Shown here piece by piece: positions 1-7,012 of a DNA stretch of 15,637 nt (position 1 is its first letter; every line of letters starts with the position of its first letter). The stretch lies in the NCBI GenBank assembly GCA_023127875.1, contig JAGMFA010000032.1, forward strand, positions 1-15,637. Direction: 5' to 3'. The notes below the pieces were generated by a model that ran no database searches, had not been told where the DNA came from, and saw only the letters and a program-made list of their open reading frames with translations. Position numbers and translations under genes: made by a program. The DNA is from Candidatus Zixiibacteriota bacterium (GTDB taxonomy: Bacteria > Zixibacteria > MSB-5A5 > SM1-73).

Positions 1-74
1 CAGCCCTGCCAAAGGGGTTTTTCAATAGTCCCTTTAGAGTGCTGGACAAGTGCAGCGACCTTTCTGTTTTTCAT
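1..74 (-). CDS. possible 5' part of a gene running off the left edge
   Basis: A minus-strand frame opens at an ATG (74-72) and stays open to the window edge, giving 24 complete codons that begin MKNRKVAALVQHSKG. The composition looks protein-like, with mixed charged and hydrophobic residues. The frame is also open for about 15 codons upstream of this ATG, back to a TAA near 125, so a GTG or TTG start further upstream is possible. No strong ribosome binding site precedes the ATG. It would be the next gene downstream of tldE in the same direction. I do not recognise the family. The fragment is too short to be sure it is coding. Confidence 0.3.
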   Translation of the reverse strand, partial: MKNRKVAALVQHSKGTIEKPLWQG

Positions 75-237
75 CTGCACGAAATTCTTTCTCAATTCCT
101 CGGAAAAAGCCTCTTTTCTGGTTTATGGGTAATGGACCAACGAAGGGAAAAAAGGGACACCTATCAGACAGGGATTAGTTCAGGACAGGCGCCCCAAATA
201 AATCTTCTTTCAAACCTCTCTTTGCTTATATTCCCGA

Positions 238-1587
238 TTAGAACTCGGTCTTGCCGGTGAACTTGAAGTTATCCATCAGCATGGCAGGAGTTACGATACA
301 TCCTATGTCTCCCCACCAAGAGGCAACGGTTTTCCTTTCCTGCGATATCTGTGAAGCGTTGGAGAATGCTTTAAGCATACTCTCGGTGAAACGCAAGTTC
401 TTAATTCCGTGTTTGATCTTTCCGTCCTCCACCCAGAAGGTGCCGTCTCTGGTCATTCCGGTTAAGAGCGCATTGGTGGTATCCAAAAGCCCGTTTATGT
501 AATGAAACCTGGTCACCAAAATCCCTCTCTTTACCGATTCTATCATTTTATCCAGAGAGGAGTTGCCGCCCTGGATGAAAAGGTTTAATGCAAAAGTCCC
601 CTCGGAGTTATCCGGAGTAAGGGCATGACCGGTTGATCTCTTTCCCTCCTTGTGAGCGGAGATAGAATCATACACCACCCCTCTTGCCACCCCCTTCTCT
701 ATCAGCATCACTTTCTGTTTGGGCACTCCCTCAAAGTCGAAGGGAAAGGCAATTCCGCTCTCATCGACACCGTCATCATACATGGTGACGTTCTCGCCCA
801 TGATCTTCTGACCGATCCGATTGGAAAGAAAGCTGGTCTCCTCCTGAAAGGATTTGGAGCCAAACCCAATATAATTCATCCATTCCACCAAAGCGGCCAC
901 GGCTGAAGGCTCTAATATCACCTGATACTCTCCGGGATCAAGGTCCTTTGGGTCCTTGCTCTCCACACATTTCTTGATGGCAATTTCAGCCAAATTATCT
1001 ACCTCGATTAAGTCCACATCTCTGGAGAGCTGATCCGAAAAACCTGAACTGTTATCCCCCATCACTATCAGATTAAGGTAGGCGGAGGTGAGCGGTTGAT
1101 AACAGGCAACACCTTTGGTATTGACCACCGCTATCTCAGAATCACCGGTGGAAAAGGATCCGGCGCAAGTAAGTTGCAAAGCTTTTGCTTTATCAAAGAT
1201 CTTTTTGACCGCTTCCGCCCTTTGGGTGGGGGAAAATCGTGCAGTCTTCTCAAAATACGTGTTGACCGATGAGAAATCCTGTTTGGTGGGAAGACCGGGG
1301 AAATCGGGATTTTCCTTCTGGTTTCTGGCGATCTCTGTGGCACCCAAAAGGGCTTTTTCCAAGTCTTCCTTAACAAAAGAATTAGTGGATGCCACCCCGA
1401 TCCTTTTCCCCAAAACAGTCCGAGAATATACCCGGCTGTTCCGCTCAGAAACGTTTTGATGGATGGCGGAGTTGGCGAATCGGGTGAGCCCGCTTTCGCC
1501 ACCTATGTAGACCGCTTCGGTTTGATCTGCCTCAGATTTTTTTAAAACCGCGGTCAATAAATCAAGTATATTGTCTTTTCCGATCAT
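238..1587 (-). CDS. tldE: TldE/PmbA-family peptidase subunit
   Basis: A 449-residue protein of the TldD/PmbA (peptidase U62) family. It matches the non-catalytic TldE/PmbA partner: it lacks the HExxxH zinc motif present in the neighbouring TldD, but has the family's C-terminal half with FDFEGVPKQ at 283-291, STGHALTP at about 318-325 and LLTGMTRDGTFWVEDGKI at about 374-391. In characterised systems TldD and TldE form a heterodimer that degrades unfolded peptides or trims leader peptides such as that of microcin B17. The substrate here is unknown. The ATG start overlaps the tldD stop by 4 bp (ATGA, 1584-1587), and a GGGAG Shine-Dalgarno about 7 nt upstream lies inside tldD. This indicates coupled translation in a tldD-tldE operon. 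Length is normal for the family. No clear terminator is visible downstream. Confidence 0.9.
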   Translation of the reverse strand: MIGKDNILDLLTAVLKKSEADQTEAVYIGGESGLTRFANSAIHQNVSERNSRVYSRTVLGKRIGVASTNSFVKEDLEKALLGATEIARNQKENPDFPGLPTKQDFSSVNTYFEKTARFSPTQRAEAVKKIFDKAKALQLTCAGSFSTGDSEIAVVNTKGVACYQPLTSAYLNLIVMGDNSSGFSDQLSRDVDLIEVDNLAEIAIKKCVESKDPKDLDPGEYQVILEPSAVAALVEWMNYIGFGSKSFQEETSFLSNRIGQKIMGENVTMYDDGVDESGIAFPFDFEGVPKQKVMLIEKGVARGVVYDSISAHKEGKRSTGHALTPDNSEGTFALNLFIQGGNSSLDKMIESVKRGILVTRFHYINGLLDTTNALLTGMTRDGTFWVEDGKIKHGIKNLRFTESMLKAFSNASQISQERKTVASWWGDIGCIVTPAMLMDNFKFTGKTEF

Positions 1588-3026
1588 TTGCTTACTCCCA
1601 CTTTAACGTTGCGAAATCTTACCGGTGAGGTGCCATGTGCCACGTGCATGGTTTGCATGGGCTCACCTTTTCCACAGTTGGGCACCCCCCAGATGTGCCA
1701 AAATTGACGATTGCACACGGCATCACAGCTATTCCAGAATTCAGGGGTGATTCCGGTGTAGATTCCGTTTTTGAACATCTTACCCCGTTTTCCACCTTTG
1801 ATCTCCCAAGCCGCCTCCACCCCAAATTGGAAATTGAGCCGCCTGTCATCTATGCTCCAGCTTTTGTTGGTATCCAGAAAAATGCCGTCCTTGGTATCCT
1901 TGATCAGATCCTCCAGATCCCATTCTCCGGGTTCTAAATTTATATTGGTCATCCTGATCAGGGGAATTCGATTCCACCCATCTGCCCTCATGGTTCCGTT
2001 GCTTTGCTGATTCAAAACAGCCGCCGTCTCCCGGGAGGTTTGATATCCAACGAAGAGACCCTCCTTGACCAGATACGCCCGTTGAGCCTTGACCCCTTCA
2101 TCATCAAATCCAAAACTACCCAATCCCCCCGGAATGGTGGCATCGGCAACTATGGTTACCTTTTCGGAACCATATTTCAGTTTATTCACCTTATCCAGGG
2201 TTAAAAAGCTTCCACCAGCCAGACTGATCTCGGTTCCCAAGACCCGATCCAACTCGGTGGGATGCCCACACGATTCATGCACCTGAAGTGCCATCTGATT
2301 GCCTGAGATGATGATGGTGGTCTCCATTTCAGGTAGAGGTGGTGCGGAAAGGAGTTGAACAGCTTCGTCTCTGACTCTCTCCGCATTCTCCAAAAGCTTC
2401 AACTCCTCCACAAACTCATAACCTCTAGCGGCATAACCGCCCCCATGGGAATTGGGGTAAGATCGCCTTTGTGCCTCAGAGCCCTCCACCGCAGTGGCGT
2501 AGATCCCAGCACCGCTCTCCACTATTGATTGTTCTATAAAAGCGCCTTCGGTGGAGGCAAAGATTTTATCGGTTTTGAAAAACTGCATGGAACCTTCTGC
2601 CACCTTTATCTTTGGATTCTTCTGCATGAGGGCGCAGGAATCCAAAAGAAGGCTTAGCTTTTTGTCGATGGAAACCCTAAAGGGATCGACATCGTAGCCA
2701 CTCTTGTATGAATCCTGATAAATCTCTGTGGGAGTCAGCCTAACATCCTCTCTTTTAGTAAGAACAGAAGCCTTGGCAATCTCAATGGCGGCCTCAGCCA
2801 CCCTCTTCATCTCATCTGAGTTAAGGATGGAACTGGCGGCAAAGCCCCAAGCACCGTCGGCAATGACCCGGATCCCGAATCCCTGGTCTTCATTACGGGA
2901 TAAAGCCTCCACGGTTCCATTTTTCACCTTGATATCTTCTATACCGGACCTCTGAAGCCTGATATCCGCATAATCCACCTTCTTTTTCTTTAGATAGCCG
3001 ATGATCTCCTTTATCCTATCCTTCAA
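1584..3026 (-). CDS. tldD: TldD-family zinc metalloprotease
   Basis: A 480-residue protein, full length for TldD. The metal-binding motif HESCGH is at residues 250-255 (H250, E251, H255), followed by the conserved PTELDRVLGTE stretch. The C-terminus has the family signature VPNCGKGEPMQTMHVAHG with a conserved cysteine. TldD is the catalytic subunit of the TldD/TldE heterodimer, which encloses its active site and admits only short or unfolded peptides; it is cytoplasmic. The start is a TTG at 3026-3024. It is chosen because a near-consensus ribosome binding site (AAAGGAGGG) lies about 4-5 nt upstream and the N-terminal residues look family-like. A sigma70-type promoter sits about 60 nt further upstream. 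The next gene, tldE, overlaps by 4 bp, so the two are almost certainly co-expressed. Confidence 0.93.
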   Translation of the reverse strand: MKDRIKEIIGYLKKKKVDYADIRLQRSGIEDIKVKNGTVEALSRNEDQGFGIRVIADGAWGFAASSILNSDEMKRVAEAAIEIAKASVLTKREDVRLTPTEIYQDSYKSGYDVDPFRVSIDKKLSLLLDSCALMQKNPKIKVAEGSMQFFKTDKIFASTEGAFIEQSIVESGAGIYATAVEGSEAQRRSYPNSHGGGYAARGYEFVEELKLLENAERVRDEAVQLLSAPPLPEMETTIIISGNQMALQVHESCGHPTELDRVLGTEISLAGGSFLTLDKVNKLKYGSEKVTIVADATIPGGLGSFGFDDEGVKAQRAYLVKEGLFVGYQTSRETAAVLNQQSNGTMRADGWNRIPLIRMTNINLEPGEWDLEDLIKDTKDGIFLDTNKSWSIDDRRLNFQFGVEAAWEIKGGKRGKMFKNGIYTGITPEFWNSCDAVCNRQFWHIWGVPNCGKGEPMQTMHVAHGTSPVRFRNVKVGVSK

Positions 3027-3029
3027 AAT

Positions 3030-3039
3030 TCCCTCCTTT
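3030..3039 (-). promoter_or_regulatory. ribosome binding site that fixes the TTG start of tldD
   Basis: On the minus strand the sequence AAAGGAGGG lies immediately upstream of the TTG at 3026-3024, with about 4 nt between. It is one of the strongest Shine-Dalgarno matches in the window and supports a TTG rather than an ATG start. Confidence 0.75.
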
Positions 3040-3089
3040 CATACTAACCGTTTATTTGCGCATAGATTTCATTTAGCTTTAAAAAAATA

Positions 3090-3118
3090 AATTTACATTA
3101 AATACCGTAGTTTGTCAA
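3090..3118 (-). promoter_or_regulatory. sigma70-type promoter for the tldD-tldE operon
   Basis: Minus strand: a perfect -35 box TTGACA at 3118-3113, a 17-bp spacer, and a -10 box TAAATT (4 of 6 matches to TATAAT) at 3095-3090. Transcription would begin near 3083, leaving a leader of about 57 nt before the TTG start. The same box pair and spacing occur before the manC-like gene (15276-15304), which supports both calls. Confidence 0.6.
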
Positions 3119-3383
3119 GCAAATAAAAGCTGGACTTTCCCCAAAATTTCGAAGAATGGAGGTCTAAGTAAGGATTTGATAAGCTGATCCTACGGATCCT
3201 GTGGATAAGTGATATATCATGTGGCAAAGGATTTCTTGGTGATTTTATGTCGGTTAGGTTAAGCGCATGAAACTTTAATAAGTTAAGGTGTTGTATAACA
3301 AGAGGGGTGAAGTAGCAAAAAGAAAACTTCGGATATCCTGTCCTCAGCAAAACATATGTAGCCTGCAGGTAAATACTGAAGAC
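3119..3383. other. spacer between the subtilase and tldD genes
   Basis: With the promoter and leader above, this makes a 357-bp gap between genes (3027-3383). It holds a GATCC-TAC-GGATC inverted repeat (3186-3198) and a DnaA-box-like 9-mer (3200-3208). It has no convincing hairpin-plus-U-tract terminator for the subtilase transcript. A minus-strand open frame here (3093-3350) has no ribosome binding site, overlaps the -35/-10 region, and is not called as a gene. Confidence 0.5.
3188..3208 (-). repeat. copy 1 of a 17-bp dispersed motif, joined to an exact DnaA-box 9-mer
   Basis: On the minus strand this reads TTATCCACA (3208-3200, an exact match to the classical DnaA box) running directly into CCACAGGATCCGTAGGA (3204-3188). 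The second part recurs on the plus strand at 6803-6819 with one base changed (A for G). The motif sharing is direct observation. A DnaA role is only a possibility, since a single 9-mer can occur by chance. Confidence 0.4.
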
Positions 3384-6300
3384 TCATTTAAGCAGGATCA
3401 TCTTTCGAGTGGTTTGGCTTTGGGGGGTCTTCAGGCGATACAGATAAATACCCGAGGCAACCTTTTTTCCGCCCTCATCTGTTCCGTCCCAGGTCATCTT
3501 ATATCTTCCTGGAGGAAGTTCGTCCTCAATTAAGATTTTCACCAACTGCCCCCGGATGTTATAAATCTTAAGGGAGGTATAAACCTTGGAGATCTGCTCT
3601 ATTTGAGGCATGAAAGATTCGGACTTCTTTCTGGGCGGGAAAGGAGTGTTTGAAATTTGGTATTCAGGTTTTAACTCGAAGAGAATGGTGGTTGCAGGGT
3701 TGAAGGGATTTGGAAAATTTTGTTCTAAAGAGAAGTGCGCTGGCAGATTGTTATCTTCATTTTCTTCCTCTATGCCAGTGCACATGCACTCATATTTAGC
3801 TTGGGCTGAAGTTGTGTTGGTTCGGAGCTCATCCAAACTCATTCCCCCAACCATGGCGAAAGCAACCACGGTGCTATCTTCTGGAGCTAAATCAAATGGA
3901 CCACCGGAGACCAGTTGAGACCAATCTCTTCCATTGGACTCTGTGATCTGGTTACCAGTGGCAAGTTCCTCAATGATGCTTGTGGGCACTTGCCCGCTTA
4001 GAAACTGATATTTCTCCTGATCGGAGAACCCATCATACAGCCAGAGAGCATTATCTATCTGGTTTGAAAAATAAGGTGATCCGGAGAGCGGAACCACACA
4101 TAAATATATTTCACTCTCCGGGTCAAATTGATAATACAAGGATAAAACTGGATCAAAGCCGATCTGATCGTCATCCGGCGAATCCAAGGAAATATCCCAG
4201 TCGAAGAACAGCCCCACGTAGAAATCATAAACTGAATTTGGATTTGTATTCTTTATGGTGTATTGCAGGATCAGATAATCATCGTTGGTTGGATCAGCAT
4301 AAGCAAAACTTCTCTGAAAAATCTCCAGACCTAAAGGATTTTCTGCTGTTTGATCTGAAAATTTACAGAATCCGTCCTGATCAGATATAGTGCCTGGAGT
4401 CTGAATGGAAAGTTCTCCACCTGGAAGCGCCTCAAAATCCTGGTGGGGAGTTTTTCCATCCTCTCCCCTTGCCCCATCGGAGATCTGATCCGGACTTGTC
4501 CCTATCAAAAGTGCCGCCTCATATAGATTGTTCTTGCCATTTTTGGGATACACCCAACCTTTTCCTCCTAAAGGATTAAAAGATTGGTCACTCAGACCAT
4601 ATTGACCGAAATTAGACAGGGTGAAGACGAAGTTTCCCACGTCGTGATCCCCGATGGAGAAAGGGGGCAGGGAACCCACGGTTATGGAGAAGCTTAATTC
4701 AGAAGAGTACTCCGGTTCTTGCCCTGTTATCTGGAGCATAAATTCTACCTTTCTCCCCGATGGCATATTTTGATCAAAGCTCACCCCAAAAGGAGAACTA
4801 AGGTTGGAGACCTCCTCGCCTTTATCAACATCACCCAGATAAAAGCTATCTGAAATTATCTGAACCAAAGAATCGGTAGTGGATAGAATCGCAAAAACAT
4901 CATCTACATTTTCTCCAGTATTCTTAAGCTCAACCACTAAGTTAATCTGATTGCCTGGCTGGGGAAGGTTTCCTCCATCAACGTAGAAGTCGGTAAGATA
5001 CAGATTGGGCATATCAGGTTCAGGCAAGATCTCCAGCGCCCTTTTGATATTTATCAAGCCTCGACCGTAGCTATTGTCTTCACCCGACGGACCAAGATCG
5101 GTGCATGATTCCAAAAAAGCCTGCTTGATCTCCTCCACCGTGGCATCAGGATTGTATTGCCGAAGAATGGCTACTGCTCCGGCTACAAAAGGAGTCGCCA
5201 TGGAGGTGCCACTCATCAAACGATATTCACCGTCTTTGTAACAGGAGTATATCCTCACTCCGGGAGCACAGACCTCGGGTTTTATGGTTTGGTTGTCGCA
5301 ACCGGAGGGGCCGCGTGAACTGAAAGTGGCAACCGGAAAACCGAAGCTTAAAGCGTCCACAGCGCCCACGGAGAAGCAGTTTGTGGGTGAGGATATCCGA
5401 TCGGCCGGAATTCTTAAGGAGGCAGAGTCTGGACCTTCATTTCCCGCGGCAAAGATGACCACCACCCCGGCGTTCTCTACGTTGTCTATGGCGTTCCAGA
5501 ATGTCTGATCACAGGCGGGTTTATATCCCGGAGGGATTCCCCATGAGTTATTAATCACATCCGGGACGTCATCCACGGTCTCTGGATTTTCATCCGGATC
5601 CACTGCCCACTCGAATGCAGACAAAATGTCGGCGATGGTCTGGGATATGGAGGCGCCTTGATCTATAACTGCGGCGGCGATCCAATCAGCTCCAAATGCC
5701 ACCCCAATGGTATCATCTTCAGAGATTCCCGCCATGATTCCCATGGTATGAGTCCCATGTCCCTTGTTATCTTTGGGAAAATCAGAACCATATGGATCAA
5801 ACCAAGAGGCGGAAGGCAATCCCCCGTTATTGCCGCGCCAGTTTGAAAAAAGGACGGGATGATCTCCATCCACCCCGGTATCGAAATTACATACCAATCG
5901 TCCTTCACCGGTATATCCCATTTCCCAAGCTTCCCGGGCGCCGATGGCAGAAAGACATCGCTCTCTTTCTACTATGTTCCCGGAGGCTCTCTCCACAGAT
6001 ACCGGATTAACTAAAGTGATAGGATAATTTTCATAGATAGCTTCCACATCCGGAAAAGAGGCGATTCTTTTAATTGCATCCTTGGTAGCGGTGACTTGAA
6101 TCGCATTAGTTATCCAGAAGGTCCTAAACTCTTCAATGTTCCCTTGGAGAGCTTTTTGATTCAGATAATCGATCATCTCCCTTTGAGAACTTTCTGCTTT
6201 ATCTCTTAGCGATTTCAATATCATCTGGTGTCTGACTTTTCTGGTAGCTTTTTGCAGATTGAGCTTAAAGTTCAGTTGGGCGGTATTGGTCTGATCTTTC

Positions 6301-6455
6301 ATCACCACCAGACAGGAGACAAATTCATCTGTCTTTAAGTGGCTCAATTTTGACGAAAGATCCGGGCTGATTTCACCGCCGAAGACGATAAAGCTTCGAA
6401 AGAAAAAGAAAATCAAAAAGAAGAAGAAAGCTATCTTTCTTAACCTGGGGGACAT
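3384..6455 (-). CDS. secreted subtilisin-like (S8) serine protease with C-terminal FlgD-like sorting domain
   Basis: A 1023-residue exported protease. A very hydrophobic signal peptide occupies residues 7-26 and an I9-type propeptide about 40-150. The S8 catalytic domain covers about 170-475, with Asp192 (FDTG), His233 (GHGTH), the oxyanion Asn339 (AAGNEGP) and Ser418 (GTSMATP); the triad is complete. Residues about 480-590 look like a CARDB/Ig-type beta domain, and about 590-890 are an extracellular region of unknown fold. Residues 908-1023 carry FSLEQNFPNPFNP and IYNIRGQLV, the FlgD-like/type A sorting signature that in related phyla marks surface or type IX-type secretion. About 28 residues (930-957) interrupt that last domain. 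The ATG has an AAGGAG site 6 nt upstream. The gene stands alone between two long spacers. Its likely role is extracellular protein breakdown; the target is unknown. Confidence 0.93.
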   Translation of the reverse strand: MSPRLRKIAFFFFLIFFFFRSFIVFGGEISPDLSSKLSHLKTDEFVSCLVVMKDQTNTAQLNFKLNLQKATRKVRHQMILKSLRDKAESSQREMIDYLNQKALQGNIEEFRTFWITNAIQVTATKDAIKRIASFPDVEAIYENYPITLVNPVSVERASGNIVERERCLSAIGAREAWEMGYTGEGRLVCNFDTGVDGDHPVLFSNWRGNNGGLPSASWFDPYGSDFPKDNKGHGTHTMGIMAGISEDDTIGVAFGADWIAAAVIDQGASISQTIADILSAFEWAVDPDENPETVDDVPDVINNSWGIPPGYKPACDQTFWNAIDNVENAGVVVIFAAGNEGPDSASLRIPADRISSPTNCFSVGAVDALSFGFPVATFSSRGPSGCDNQTIKPEVCAPGVRIYSCYKDGEYRLMSGTSMATPFVAGAVAILRQYNPDATVEEIKQAFLESCTDLGPSGEDNSYGRGLINIKRALEILPEPDMPNLYLTDFYVDGGNLPQPGNQINLVVELKNTGENVDDVFAILSTTDSLVQIISDSFYLGDVDKGEEVSNLSSPFGVSFDQNMPSGRKVEFMLQITGQEPEYSSELSFSITVGSLPPFSIGDHDVGNFVFTLSNFGQYGLSDQSFNPLGGKGWVYPKNGKNNLYEAALLIGTSPDQISDGARGEDGKTPHQDFEALPGGELSIQTPGTISDQDGFCKFSDQTAENPLGLEIFQRSFAYADPTNDDYLILQYTIKNTNPNSVYDFYVGLFFDWDISLDSPDDDQIGFDPVLSLYYQFDPESEIYLCVVPLSGSPYFSNQIDNALWLYDGFSDQEKYQFLSGQVPTSIIEELATGNQITESNGRDWSQLVSGGPFDLAPEDSTVVAFAMVGGMSLDELRTNTTSAQAKYECMCTGIEEENEDNNLPAHFSLEQNFPNPFNPATTILFELKPEYQISNTPFPPRKKSESFMPQIEQISKVYTSLKIYNIRGQLVKILIEDELPPGRYKMTWDGTDEGGKKVASGIYLYRLKTPQSQTTRKMILLK

Positions 6456-6461
6456 CTTTTG

Positions 6462-6467
6462 CTCCTT
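6462..6467 (-). promoter_or_regulatory. ribosome binding site of the subtilase gene
   Basis: AAGGAG on the minus strand, 6 nt before the ATG at 6455-6453. It supports this start and hence an N-terminal signal peptide. Confidence 0.7.
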
Positions 6468-6492
6468 GGCATTTTTTCACCTATGCTTAAGA

Positions 6493-6532
6493 GCAAAGCC
6501 TTTGCCGTTAAAAAGCTTGCCTATTCAGGCAA
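6493..6532. promoter_or_regulatory. two adjacent small palindromes in the subtilase leader
   Basis: The first is GCAAAG-C-CTTTGC (6493-6505). The second is TTGCCT-ATTC-AGGCAA (6517-6532), a 6-bp stem with a 4-nt loop. They lie 38-77 nt upstream of the subtilase ATG, where an operator or RNA hairpin could act. I see no convincing -35/-10 pair beside them, so their role is unknown. Confidence 0.35.
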
Positions 6533-6707
6533 CGATCTTTAGAGGGTTTTGTAAAGGCTGTTTAAGGGATGTGGTGGTAATGGATTGGTTTACAGAGACT
6601 TGGCTGAGGAACAAAACTGGATGATTTTTGGACAGCAACAAACCTTAATTAAAAGTTTTCTCCTACATGTGCAAAATAATTCAATATTATCTGCAAACTG
6701 ATTCACG

Positions 6708-6744
6708 TTTTCTTTGGACAGGGGACAGTAGGTCGGATATGTCT
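6708..6744 (+). repeat. direct repeat copy A
   Basis: Positions 6725-6744 (ACAGTAGGTCGGATATGTCT) are identical to 6915-6934, exactly 190 bp away. Weaker similarity extends upstream (TTTTCTT and GGACAG with small gaps) to 6708 and 6895. Copy A diverges just after the shared 20 bp, so it looks like a truncated copy of the element at 6918-6993. Confidence 0.75.
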
Positions 6745-6771
6745 TGTCGAGGATGAGATGTTTTTTTTCTT

Positions 6772-6848
6772 ACCTCACCCCCTCAGTCCCCCTCTCCATT
6801 TTCCACAGGATCCATAGGACATGGAGAGGGGGATACAGGGGGAGAGGT
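6772..6848. repeat. 77-bp imperfect palindrome with 26-bp arms
   Basis: The left arm (6772-6797) and the reverse complement of the right arm (6823-6848) agree at 22 of 26 positions. The arms are runs of CCCCCT/AGGGGG character, and two more base pairs extend the stem inward. The 25-nt centre carries the second copy of the 17-bp motif (6803-6819), preceded by TTTTCCACA, one base from a DnaA box. It would form a very stable hairpin on either strand. It could act as a repeat element, an mRNA 3' end stabiliser or a terminator, although no U-tract follows on either strand. Confidence 0.75.
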
Positions 6849-6863
6849 CTTTAAAGAAGCTCA

Positions 6864-6885
6864 GGGCGATAACAGATCATCGCCC
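6864..6885. repeat. short inverted repeat GGGCGAT / ATCGCCC
   Basis: Perfect 7-bp arms at 6864-6870 and 6879-6885 with an 8-nt loop. It lies between the 77-bp palindrome and direct repeat copy B, within the same cluster. Confidence 0.55.
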
Positions 6886-6894
6886 CTACTGCCC

Positions 6895-6934
6895 TTTTCT
6901 TAAGTAGGACAGCAACAGTAGGTCGGATATGTCT
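6895..6934 (+). repeat. direct repeat copy B
   Basis: The partner of 6708-6744, sharing a perfect 20-bp core at 6915-6934. Unlike copy A it continues into a complete palindromic element that ends at 6993. Confidence 0.75.
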
Positions 6935-6993
6935 GAAGGACTATCCGACATCAACTCTGTCCGAAACCCCCAAATGGGGGATTTCGGACCTAC
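6918..6993. repeat. 76-bp element with terminal inverted repeats and two internal hairpins
   Basis: The ends are GTAGGTC (6918-6924) and GACCTAC (6987-6993). Inside are two stems. The first is GTCGGATA (6922-6929) with TATCCGAC (6942-6949), which can be lengthened by GTC/GAC across a one-base bulge. The second is GTCCGAAACCCCC (6959-6971) with the near-perfect complement at 6976-6989 and an AAAT loop. The design resembles a small non-coding mobile or REP-like repeat. The second stem begins 24 nt past the MFS stop codon and could also end or protect that mRNA. No U-tract follows it. Confidence 0.65.
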
Positions 6994-7012
6994 GAATGCT
7001 AAAGATAGAGCT

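Larger units (their letters stand above)
6456..7012. other. 557-bp repeat-rich spacer between MFS and subtilase genes
   Basis: No supportable gene is visible on either strand. The first half (6456-6707) is AT-rich and holds the subtilase leader palindromes. The second half (6708-6993) is a cluster of direct and inverted repeats listed separately. In transcription terms it is the 3' flank of the MFS gene and the 5' flank of the subtilase gene. Confidence 0.6.

Noticed and set aside
1115..1459. Open frame of 114 codons on the plus strand opposite tldE, and similar long frames opposite the subtilase (3980-4390) and radical SAM genes
   Set aside because: They are antisense shadows of well-identified genes and show no recognisable domains or ribosome sites.
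3200..3208. Replication origin
   Set aside because: Only one exact DnaA box and one near match 3.6 kb away are present, with no box cluster, no AT-rich unwinding region and no dnaA, dnaN or parAB genes.
3093..3350. Minus-strand open frame of 85 codons just upstream of tldD, considered as a small peptide substrate gene
   Set aside because: It starts at a TTG with no ribosome binding site, its 3' end overlaps the likely tldD promoter, and the translated sequence shows no domain or leader-like pattern.
6959..6989. Classical intrinsic terminator for the MFS gene
   Set aside because: The stem is strong and correctly placed, but no U-tract follows on the minus strand, so it is reported only as a repeat hairpin with possible 3'-end function. 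The same applies to 8336-8368 and 15382-15409.
6708..6993. CRISPR array
   Set aside because: The repeats are two copies 190 bp apart with palindromes between, not regularly spaced 25-40 bp repeats with unique spacers, and no cas genes are present.
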